Below the pieces are notes generated by a model. The model had not been told where the DNA came from, searched no databases, and saw only the letters and a list, made by a program, of their open reading frames with translations. DNA of 18,414 nt from Gp13-AA77 sp036521995 (GTDB taxonomy: Bacteria; Acidobacteriota; Terriglobia; UBA7540): assembly GCA_036521995.1 (NCBI GenBank), contig DATDGR010000187.1:1-18414 (forward strand), given 5' to 3'. Below are positions 1-6,162 of the stretch, piece after piece (position 1 is the first letter of the stretch; each line of letters opens with the position of its first letter). A program made the position numbers and the translations under genes.

Positions 1-69
1 ATACAGCCGGTCGATGCATTCCACTTCCAAGGTGACGTGTCCTTCGAGCAGTTCGTTAATGTTGGCCAT
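1..69 (-). CDS. N-terminal fragment of an uncharacterised protein
   Basis: This is the first 23 codons of a minus-strand gene that runs off the left edge. It starts at ATG (67-69) and stays open to base 1. The peptide begins MANINELLEGHVTLEVEC and continues IDRLY. From memory this resembles the start of a widespread family of unassigned bacterial proteins with an HVTLExEC-DR-Y opening, but I cannot name a function. A good promoter lies immediately upstream, so the gene is probably expressed. It lies directly downstream of a group II intron remnant on the same strand. A GAGGTGG purine tract (86-92) sits about 16 nt from the start, too far for a normal ribosome site. Being real is likely; identity is unknown. 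Confidence 0.6.
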   Translation of the reverse strand, partial: MANINELLEGHVTLEVECIDRLY

Positions 70-79
70 GACCGGAAGT

Positions 80-108
80 TTTACACCACCTCAGACCAGG
101 GATGTCAA
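80..108 (-). promoter_or_regulatory. Sigma70-type promoter for the left-edge gene
   Basis: Read on the minus strand, a perfect -35 TTGACA (103-108) is followed after exactly 17 bp by TGTAAA (80-85) as the -10. The predicted start of transcription would be around 73-74, only a few bases before the ATG at 69, so the message would be nearly leaderless. The -35 match is strong and the -10 is moderate. Confidence 0.45.
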
Positions 109-168
109 TGCTCGTCGGTTTGAGGTCGAAGACTTCGCTAGTACTGTGAGGTAACATAACGTCCGTTG

Positions 169-242
169 ATCGGCATAGGGGCGGCGGTCACCCGCCGACC
201 CCTGCCACACCACCGGGCGTACGGGTCCGTACACGGCGGTTC
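169..242 (-). ncRNA. Group II intron domains V and VI
   Basis: Minus strand. Domain V: ACCGCCG (240-234) pairs with CGGTGGT (215-209), and GTACG (232-228) pairs with CGTAC (223-219) around a GACC loop, with a small bulge on the 3' side, the layout of the catalytic hairpin. Domain VI: GGGG and CGGCGG pair with CCGCCG and CCCC around a GTGA (GNRA) loop (about 202-177). An A that could be the branch point lies in CCCCTATGCCGAT, followed by the 3' end at about 169. The RNA folds are intact although the maturase is not. It could in principle still be spliced in trans, but no 5' half is present here. Confidence 0.65.
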
Positions 243-254
243 GAGTCGGTTGCG

Positions 255-455
255 CTAGTACCCATCGATCAGCGTCGGAAGTCCGAGCGATTTGAAGTAC
301 GCATTGGAGAGTCCCACGAGAGGGCCTTGGCGCGGGCAAGGTACCAGGGGCCGAGACCACTGCCGGCGGTGTTGCTGGCCAGCCGTGGCCACACTCCCAA
401 CTGCAGCAGAGCCGCTCGGCGGCGACGCGGTGTTTTCCACGGGCCGCCACAGATG
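255..455 (-). pseudogene. Group II intron maturase C-terminus, frameshifted
   Basis: Three minus-strand pieces join into a typical end of a group II intron-encoded reverse transcriptase/maturase. LWRP (452-441) is followed, after one extra base at 440, by WKTPRRRRAALLQLGV (from 439). That frame continues through GPWYLARAKALSW to about base 314. One base is then missing near 312-314, and the next frame gives LSNAYFKSLGLPTLIDGY and a stop at 255-257. The motifs GPW-x-RA-AL and LSNAYF-SLGL are hallmarks of the maturase tail. The catalytic reverse transcriptase motif YADD and everything N-terminal are missing. The two one-base lesions and the truncation mean no functional protein is made. Confidence 0.7.
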
Positions 456-671
456 ACCGCTGAACCCACGCCGACTGGGACAAATTGCCAAGCGATTGTG
501 ATTCCAGCCCACTTCTTCGCCAAATCAAGCTCCCACCCACCTAGTTCCTTCATTTCAAAGATCTCCGGGTTCTGACCCCTACCGGGCGACCTGCGCTTGC
601 TCCTCATGGGCTCCCGTTAGGCGAAGCCTGTCCATTCCAGCCCAGGCCGCATCTTACACATACCCCGAATG

Positions 672-2048
672 CTAGCTCTTAATCTGTCTCGCGCTGGCGT
701 CCCACGTCGCCGGGCTGTTGTTGAAGTAGGAATGATTAGCCATGTGGATGGCTATGGCAGCGTTGTTTCCGAACTGCTCGTCCTCGATCGACGCCTTGCG
801 TGTTTTCACTGACTGGAAGAAGTTCCAGAGGTGGTCGCGCGTGTCGTCGTAGAGGGCCGGAGCCTTGAAGCTGGTTTTCCCGGCCGGTTGGACGGGTGGG
901 TCCGCTTGGGCGGCATGCTGCTCGTTCCATTGGCGGGCGTATTCCTGCCGCATCGGACTTGGCCAGGCGGGCGTGCAAGGGCCGTGGTCGAGTCCGTCCT
1001 GCGGGGTCACCGTCAGACCGCCGGGATTCTCCACGCCGTGGATCTCCATAATCCCGTGCTCGCCCATAAAGCGAAAGCCGTTTTCGGTCTCGGTGTTGAG
1101 AGTCACACGCAGAGTGCAACTGAAATCGCCGTAATCGTAGACGGTGGTTAACACGTCGGGAACGTCGCGCCCGTCGTGCCAGCGGTAAAGGCCGCCCTGG
1201 CTGAAAGCACGTTTGGGCGGGGCAGTGATCCCCATCACGTAGTGGATTCCAGTCAGATGGTGAATGCAGAGGTCGCCGGGAATGCCCTCGCCGTAATCCT
1301 GGAAGCAGCGCCAGCGCGTCCAACGCACACCGTCAAACGGCCGCTTCGGCGCTGAACCGAGCCAGGTTTCCCAGTCCACCGTCTGCGACGAAAGATCGGT
1401 CGGGATGCTGTACCACCAGGCGCCGCAGTGGTCATTGCGGCCCATGGTCGCTTCCACGAGGCACGGCTTGCCGATGACGCCAGCGGCCAACAACTCTTTA
1501 GCCTTGGCGTACACCACCGAGCTAGGCTCCTGGCTCCCGATCTGCACGATGCGGCTGTTCTTGCCGGCCGCGTCGATGATCTCGAAGCCCTCCTCGAGGG
1601 TGTGCGTCATAGGCTTTTCGCAATAGACGTCCTTGCCGGCGGCGCAGGCGTCCACGATGATCTGCTTGTGCCAGTGGTCGGGAATCGCCGCCACGATGCA
1701 ATCGATTTCCTTGTTGTCGAGCAGATCCTGGTAGCGAGCCGTGACGGGCGTATTGTCTTTGAGGATCTGCTGGGCCAATAAGCGGCGCCCCTCGTAGAGA
1801 TCGCAAGCGGCTGCGCACTTCACGCCGGGAAGCTTGATGGCGGTGCCGAGCAGTCCGGCGCCACGCATGCCGATGCCAATCATCCCGAACCGGACCGTGT
1901 CAGTTGGCGCCACGGGCTGCCGTGCAGCCGCGCCCAGGGCCTCAAGCGGGCCACCCTCCAGCAGGAACGTAGGCACCGCCAGCGCGGCGCCCATGGTCCC
2001 CGCGGTACGTTGCATGAAACCCCGGCGAGTGAACTTTCCTGTTTTCAC
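672..2048 (-). CDS. Tat-exported Gfo/Idh/MocA family oxidoreductase
   Basis: This 458-residue protein is of usual length for secreted Gfo/Idh/MocA dehydrogenases. It opens with a twin-arginine signal (TRRGF, Arg8-Arg9) and a hydrophobic stretch (about 16-30), so export of the folded, cofactor-loaded enzyme is expected. A Rossmann fold begins at about 52 with GIGMRG (58-63) for NAD(P). The family EKP motif (144-146, catalytic-type Lys145) follows, then GDLCIHHLTGIH (258-269), which supplies substrate-binding and acid-base residues. Members oxidise or reduce sugars, inositols and related polyols; the substrate cannot be read from the sequence. The start is GTG (2046-2048), supported by GGGGAGG eight bases upstream (2057-2063). 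It shares its strand with the membrane protein at 2382 but is separated by 333 bp, so is probably transcribed alone. Confidence 0.93.
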   Translation of the reverse strand: MKTGKFTRRGFMQRTAGTMGAALAVPTFLLEGGPLEALGAAARQPVAPTDTVRFGMIGIGMRGAGLLGTAIKLPGVKCAAACDLYEGRRLLAQQILKDNTPVTARYQDLLDNKEIDCIVAAIPDHWHKQIIVDACAAGKDVYCEKPMTHTLEEGFEIIDAAGKNSRIVQIGSQEPSSVVYAKAKELLAAGVIGKPCLVEATMGRNDHCGAWWYSIPTDLSSQTVDWETWLGSAPKRPFDGVRWTRWRCFQDYGEGIPGDLCIHHLTGIHYVMGITAPPKRAFSQGGLYRWHDGRDVPDVLTTVYDYGDFSCTLRVTLNTETENGFRFMGEHGIMEIHGVENPGGLTVTPQDGLDHGPCTPAWPSPMRQEYARQWNEQHAAQADPPVQPAGKTSFKAPALYDDTRDHLWNFFQSVKTRKASIEDEQFGNNAAIAIHMANHSYFNNSPATWDASARQIKS

Positions 2049-2381
2049 GGTTCAGGCCTCCCCCAGAAAGACGGATGATTTCCATCGAGAAATCCAATGC
2101 TATTACTGCGCGGCCTGACAGGGCAAGGAGAAATGCTTGTGCGCAATTCGTCATGCTTACGGCACAGCGGCCAATCTCCCGGACTGGCGACCTAACGAAA
2201 CCTTGGTGGTGATTTCGCTCTCGCGGGGAATGACGTGAAAGCGAACTGAGGGAAAGGAATCAACAGGGGTGGCGGCGACAGTTGGTACCGCGTCCCGTCG
2301 CCGTCAACCAAGTCCTGCGGGCCGAGCGGAGAAGGCCGCGTCAAATCGCTCTAACACGGGAGCGTATGGCGCCCAATTGGA
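2049..2381. other. Intergenic stretch upstream of the oxidoreductase
   Basis: No gene, repeat or stable RNA is apparent here. The promoter of the minus-strand oxidoreductase should lie in this interval. The best match I found is weak: TTGCCC (2121-2126) with TAATAG (2100-2105) and a short 15-bp spacer. The only clear signal is the Shine-Dalgarno tract at 2057-2063. Confidence 0.5.
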
Positions 2382-3035
2382 TCACTGCTTCACGGGGACG
2401 GTGACATCGTCCTGTAAAGAACTTCCGTCGGCCCGAGGAGTGAGAATACTGAGGTCGGAGGGAGCGAGTTCGAAGTCCACGGAGAAGCTGCAGTCCCTGG
2501 ACGCTGCCCGGATGAGCCCCGTCGCGGCGGGTACCGTGACTCTGCGAGCGGTCATGAAGCGGCCGCAGGCATGATAGGACCCCGGCTGTAAACCGAGATT
2601 GACGCGGGCGTCAAACCAGAAAATCTCAGCGTCGGTATCTCCAGCCTTGATGGGAAGATGAGAAAACAGGACGTAGTCCACCTTCTCACTCGTCCATTTT
2701 TGCTGTTCCGCGGCAGCCGGATCGTAGCCCTTCTTTTGTTCAAACGGGGACACCCAGAACAGTGGAATCGGCTTGTCGAACCCCGATGTGCGCGGAGTAA
2801 GGTCCAGGGAGCCGGACACCACCACGTCAGCCGTGGTCCCCTCGTTGGTAAAAGCCACTGGAATACCGATCTGCGACCTTCCCACGTAGACCACATTTGG
2901 CTGATAAGCGCGGATCCTGGGCCCCCTTAGAAACTGCCAGTAGAGCCCGCCCGCCGAAATTAGTAGCGCCAAAATGGAAATCGCAAGCGAGACGCTGTTT
3001 GAAATCCCGTCGCTCTTTGAATTCTCGTCCGCCAT
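2382..3035 (-). CDS. Single-pass membrane protein of unknown function
   Basis: This 217-residue protein has a short polar N-terminus, one strongly hydrophobic helix (about residues 13-36) ending in WQFLRGPR, and a long polar domain. The positive charge just after the helix (RGPRIR) leaves the topology uncertain, so the soluble part may be cytoplasmic or periplasmic. The domain alternates short hydrophobic strands, such as IGIPVAFTNEGTTADVVVSG, with loops. This suggests a beta-sandwich of the kind seen in bacterial domains whose strands contain 'TNEG' or 'TNxG'. I recognise no catalytic motif. ATG at 3033-3035 is preceded by a weak GAGA tract. Codon usage resembles its neighbours. The gene is divergent from the strong promoter at 3322. 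I can assign no function. Confidence 0.75.
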   Translation of the reverse strand: MADENSKSDGISNSVSLAISILALLISAGGLYWQFLRGPRIRAYQPNVVYVGRSQIGIPVAFTNEGTTADVVVSGSLDLTPRTSGFDKPIPLFWVSPFEQKKGYDPAAAEQQKWTSEKVDYVLFSHLPIKAGDTDAEIFWFDARVNLGLQPGSYHACGRFMTARRVTVPAATGLIRAASRDCSFSVDFELAPSDLSILTPRADGSSLQDDVTVPVKQ

Positions 3036-3321
3036 TGGCTTCTCTCGAGTCTCCGCCAGGACGCCAATTTGAGCGTGGCCAGTAGTCTATCACCATCAAT
3101 ATTTGCAAGCTTCGCAAAGCCTCGACGAAGCGTCGCGGACGAGCGCGCCGCTGGCAATCGGATCCGTGAGCGGAGGCGAGGTTGAAGTTTCGCTTTCAAG
3201 GCTTGGTCGCGGTGGATTTGACGATCGGGGATCGACGGGATGACGAGGCGGTCACGGGTCACCAGTTTGCCGGCCGGGCGCAGTCAAAAATTGTTTCAGC
3301 CTGATGCTTCAACAAAACTCC
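3036..3321. other. Divergent intergenic region with inverted repeats
   Basis: This is the gap between the membrane protein (minus) and the plus-strand promoter at 3322. It contains two overlapping inverted repeats: TTTGC (3103-3107) with GCAAA (3114-3118), and GCTTCG (3109-3114) with CGAAGC (3126-3131). They could be an operator or a small hairpin about 70 bp upstream of the membrane protein. An open frame starting at 3240 runs into the next gene but has no ribosome site and lies largely upstream of the promoter. I regard it as untranslated. Confidence 0.4.
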
Positions 3322-3350
3322 TTGACAGCGCGCCCAGTCCTTATTATACT
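3322..3350 (+). promoter_or_regulatory. Strong sigma70-type promoter
   Basis: A perfect -35 TTGACA (3322-3327), a 17-bp spacer and a near-consensus -10 TATACT (3345-3350) lie upstream of the NAQKSTGPRT-type gene. Transcription should start near 3357, giving a leader of about 50 nt with a good ribosome site at 3394-3400. It is the best promoter match in the window. Confidence 0.75.
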
Positions 3351-3407
3351 AAGAGGTTAACTACTTACTGGTTCAGACCGGAGGCGCTGGACCGGAAGGG
3401 TGTCTCC

Positions 3408-4244
3408 ATGCCTCTGCGCCGTTCCCCCCGACTCACCCCGGCTCTCCTCGAAGCCAATCGCCGCAACGCTCAAAAGTCGACCGGACCCCGCACCGTCCGC
3501 GGCAAGCAAGCCGTGAGGCTCAACCGTCTCGGGGCGCCGGTCCGGCTCCGGCGGCTGGTGACCAGCCGCCTGCCCCTGCCCCACCAGTTGGAGCTCGCTC
3601 ACATCTACGCCTCTCTCTATTACGCCCTGGCCCCCCGGCCCTCCGAACTTCTCTGGCTGGAGAAGACGGCGGCCATGGTTTGGCGGACCAAGTGGGCCCT
3701 GGGGCGCGAGGTGCGCGACCCCGCCTTCAGAATGCGGGAGGCCGGAATCTGGCGGCTGCCGGAACCTCTTAAGATGCAATGGGATCGTCCTGGCCCGCCC
3801 GGGCGTCGGGTATGGCGGGTGTCCGTGGTTCTGGGCGCGCGCCAGAACCGCGGCCCGACGGGCCTGCGGCGGATCCTCGGCTGGTGGGACGGGCGCCGTG
3901 GCTTGCACGTGCAACTGGTGGTGCGGTGCTCCTTCGGGCGGACGTGGAGGCCCAGCGATGGCCCGCTGAGGCCGGGTCTGAGATCCCAGCAGCCGCCTGT
4001 AACCGTCGACCAAGCGCCGGTTACCGCCGCCCTCAGCCCGGCCCGCAACGTTACACCTGCTACATCAGACCGTCCACCGGCCGGGAAAGCGATCAAAGCC
4101 ACGATGTTTAAGATCCTAAAGATGTTACAGAGATGTCTCCTCGGAAAGGACCGGTCTGCGTCGGCGAGCGGCCCCGAGGGCGCGCCTGTAACCTGTCCGG
4201 TGGAGGCTCGAAGTGACCAGGCCGTTCAAAGCCGGAATGTATAA
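3408..4244 (+). CDS. NAQKSTGPRT-family protein of unknown function
   Basis: This 278-residue, very basic protein opens MPLRRSPRLTPALLEANR and carries the signature NAQKSTGPRT (about residues 20-29) followed by GK-x4-LN. That motif marks a family present in many copies in Acidobacteria and Planctomycetes. Its function is unknown, and abundant Arg/Lys hints at nucleic acid binding, which is inference. A helical middle region (LELAHIYASLYYAL, LLWLEKTAAMVWRTKWALGREV) follows. The last 130 residues are low-complexity, rich in Pro, Arg and Gly, so the tail may have drifted. I chose ATG 3408 over an upstream in-frame ATG at 3240 because GGAAGGG sits seven bases before it and the promoter at 3322 lies downstream of the earlier start. 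In relatives the second half also varies greatly. Confidence 0.72.
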   Translation: MPLRRSPRLTPALLEANRRNAQKSTGPRTVRGKQAVRLNRLGAPVRLRRLVTSRLPLPHQLELAHIYASLYYALAPRPSELLWLEKTAAMVWRTKWALGREVRDPAFRMREAGIWRLPEPLKMQWDRPGPPGRRVWRVSVVLGARQNRGPTGLRRILGWWDGRRGLHVQLVVRCSFGRTWRPSDGPLRPGLRSQQPPVTVDQAPVTAALSPARNVTPATSDRPPAGKAIKATMFKILKMLQRCLLGKDRSASASGPEGAPVTCPVEARSDQAVQSRNV

Positions 4245-4277
4245 CAAAAACCAAGGGGTTACAGATATGTCTGGCCG
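4124..4277 (+). repeat. Pair of near-identical 15-bp direct repeats
   Basis: GTTACAGAGATGTCT (4124-4138) and GTTACAGATATGTCT (4258-4272) match at 14 of 15 positions and lie 134 bp apart. One is inside the end of the preceding gene and one just beyond its stop. GTTAC or its complement GTAAC occurs seven times between 3999 and 4301, with irregular spacing. The role is unknown. Confidence 0.35.
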
Positions 4278-4378
4278 CAGGCGCCGGGACCGCGAGGTTA
4301 CGCCTTGCCAGTAGCTGGTGGAGCCGGGCCAACCAAGAGCGCTAGCGACGCTGGCAAGACGGAACGCTGGGATTTGGC

Positions 4379-4384
4379 TATAAT
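4379..4384 (+). promoter_or_regulatory. Candidate -10 element for the amine oxidase gene
   Basis: A perfect TATAAT stands at 4379-4384, about 125 bp before the amine oxidase start. No convincing -35 is seen at the right distance; AAGACG at 4356-4361 is the closest. It may be an activated or weak promoter. Confidence 0.35.
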
Positions 4385-4509
4385 GCCGGAGCACCATAAG
4401 TCGGCTCACGCGGCGGTGAGCCTGGTCTCGATTGGTGAACCTGGCTCCTGGGGTTGAAGGCCCGCCCTTCCGGTGCCCAACCTGACATTCGCCGCCAGCT
4501 TTTGGGCTG

Positions 4510-5985
4510 ATGCAGGATAAGACCCTCATGACTCGTGTGAAACGGCGCGACATACTCAAGACTGCCGCCGGCGCTCTGGCAGCGGGAGTCATGTTCCCGA
4601 GCGGGATTGCCGCGAGCCAGGAACAACAAACTCCTACGCGGCGGAGGCCGAAGGCGCGAAATCCACGGAAAGTGGTGGTGGCGGGCGGCGGGATCGGCGG
4701 GCTGTGTTGCGCCTACGAACTGATGATGCGCGGGCATGAGGTGGTGCTCTTTGAAGCGTCCGGACGCACCGGCGGCCACGTCAAGACGATACACGATCCT
4801 TTGGCGGAAGGCCTTTACGCGGACGTGGGCGCGGAGCATTTCACCAAGCCGGGGTATGACCTTTATTGGGGTTATGTGGGCGAGTTCAACCTGACCCCGC
4901 TTTATTACCCTCACCGCGAGCACGTGATTCGCTTCATCAACGGAAAACGATACACGGAGGAGGATCTCGCCAACCCCAAAGCTCTCTCCGGCTTTGGCTT
5001 CACGGAAAGAGAGATCGACTGCCTTTGTCAGCATCCCTGGTGGGACTTTGCTTCGCTCTATCTCAATCCTTATCTCGACAGCTTCCCGGATGAGTACAAG
5101 CCCTTCGCTGCCGGCCTGAACAACCTGGACAACGTGTCGTTCAACGACGTTCTGAAAAAGGATGGCGCTTCGCCCGCCGCCATCGAGCTCATCGGTAACG
5201 GCGGTTCGGCCCTGCACGTGATCTGGCACGCCGCTATCCTGAAGAAACGGGGGGTGCCGCTGGCTCCTCCGGTGGTCTACCGGCTCAAGGGTGGAAACCA
5301 GGAGCTGCCCAACGCGTTTGCGCACCGGCTCGGAGAGCGCGTCCACCTCAACGCTCCCGTCACGGGCATCGAGCACGGGTCGAGCGGCGTCCGGGTCAGC
5401 TACCGCGAGTTTGATCAAGAAAAGACGATGGAGGCTGATTATCTGGTCTGTTGCATGGATGCCTACCTGCTGCGCCGGCTCCCGGTGACGCCTGCGTGGC
5501 CGGAGCCGAAAGCATACGCCATCAATACCGTAGCCTACGACATGTACTCCCGAGTGGTGTTCCAGTCGCGATCGGCCTTCTGGGAGCGCGATCGGATCAG
5601 CCCGAACTGGGAAGGGGCAGACGCTAATCTCGCCGAAATGTGGCGCATGGCGGAGGAAGTCGACACGCCGCGCGCCATCCTGGTGGCCACCGCCGGGAAT
5701 GGCGCTGCCGCCCAGGATGCCCTGGCCGCGTTCCGCCGCATCTACTGGGGCCAGTCCGAGGATATCGAACAGGCCGTGATTCAGACCTGGGCCAATGAGC
5801 CCTGGGCCATGGCGTGTGAAACGGTAACCTATCGGGTGGGTGATCTCAAGAAAATGTGGCCTGCCATCATACAGCCCGTGGGACGGGTGCATTTCGCCAG
5901 CGCCTATACGGACAACCTAAATTGGGGGCAGGAGGCCGCCACCCGCTCCGCCAATCGGGTGGCGGAAGCCATCGATGCAGCCTGA
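4510..5985 (+). CDS. Tat-exported FAD-dependent amine oxidase-like oxidoreductase
   Basis: This 491-residue flavoprotein has a twin-arginine-type signal (VKRRDILK, Arg12-Arg13 from the first ATG, then a hydrophobic stretch to about 35). The FAD-binding fold follows: KVVVAGGGIGGLCCAYEL (GGGIGG at 59-64), the FAD-ribose acidic residue in FEASGRTGG (Glu82), and the C-terminal FAD motif GRVHFASAYTD...WGQEAATRSA. This is the flavin amine oxidase (monoamine oxidase/phytoene desaturase-like) superfamily, which oxidises C-N or C-C bonds. The substrate is unknown. Two starts are possible: ATG 4510 and ATG 4528. The second leaves a tighter Tat signal, with a GGA-containing tract about 11 bases ahead of it; neither ribosome site is strong. 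The next gene, also Tat-exported, follows after 177 bp. Confidence 0.88.
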   Translation: MQDKTLMTRVKRRDILKTAAGALAAGVMFPSGIAASQEQQTPTRRRPKARNPRKVVVAGGGIGGLCCAYELMMRGHEVVLFEASGRTGGHVKTIHDPLAEGLYADVGAEHFTKPGYDLYWGYVGEFNLTPLYYPHREHVIRFINGKRYTEEDLANPKALSGFGFTEREIDCLCQHPWWDFASLYLNPYLDSFPDEYKPFAAGLNNLDNVSFNDVLKKDGASPAAIELIGNGGSALHVIWHAAILKKRGVPLAPPVVYRLKGGNQELPNAFAHRLGERVHLNAPVTGIEHGSSGVRVSYREFDQEKTMEADYLVCCMDAYLLRRLPVTPAWPEPKAYAINTVAYDMYSRVVFQSRSAFWERDRISPNWEGADANLAEMWRMAEEVDTPRAILVATAGNGAAAQDALAAFRRIYWGQSEDIEQAVIQTWANEPWAMACETVTYRVGDLKKMWPAIIQPVGRVHFASAYTDNLNWGQEAATRSANRVAEAIDAA

Positions 5986-6162
5986 GCCCGGTACCGGTTC
6001 ACCGCTGACGAGCCGACCTTTTCGGGCCGGTCTCGACTACTACCTCTCCGTTCTAACTTCACCGCCCGCTCGAGCAGATCGTCCTGATAGTGTCCGACGC
6101 TGGTTGAGATTCTTTTCTTTGACTGGCACCGGTCGAGGACGAAAGGAAACGGTGAAATCTGC

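Larger units (their letters stand above)
169..455 (-). mobile_element. 3' remnant of a group II intron
   Basis: On the minus strand this segment reads as the last part of a bacterial group II intron: a decayed maturase C-terminus (about 455-255), then RNA domains V and VI (242-169), ending in ...CCGAT, a normal intron 3' end (AY). The 5' intron domains, reverse transcriptase core and most of the maturase are absent. Bases 456-671, between it and the next gene, show nothing I can assign. Because the maturase tail is frameshifted and the 5' part is missing, the element cannot move by itself. The 5' limit is approximate and is set by where maturase similarity fades. Confidence 0.65.

Noticed and set aside
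91..540. 149-codon minus frame containing TRTAVYGPVRPVVW
   Set aside because: This peptide is a translation of the intron RNA domains V and VI, a common false annotation, not a protein.
3240..3407. Upstream extension of the NAQKSTGPRT-type protein
   Set aside because: The -35 and -10 boxes at 3322-3350 lie inside it, it has no ribosome site, and the family begins at the later methionine.
4378..5892. Long 504-codon antisense frame opposite the amine oxidase gene
   Set aside because: It is a mirror frame of a high-GC gene with clear FAD motifs, and the antisense product shows no domain or ribosome site.
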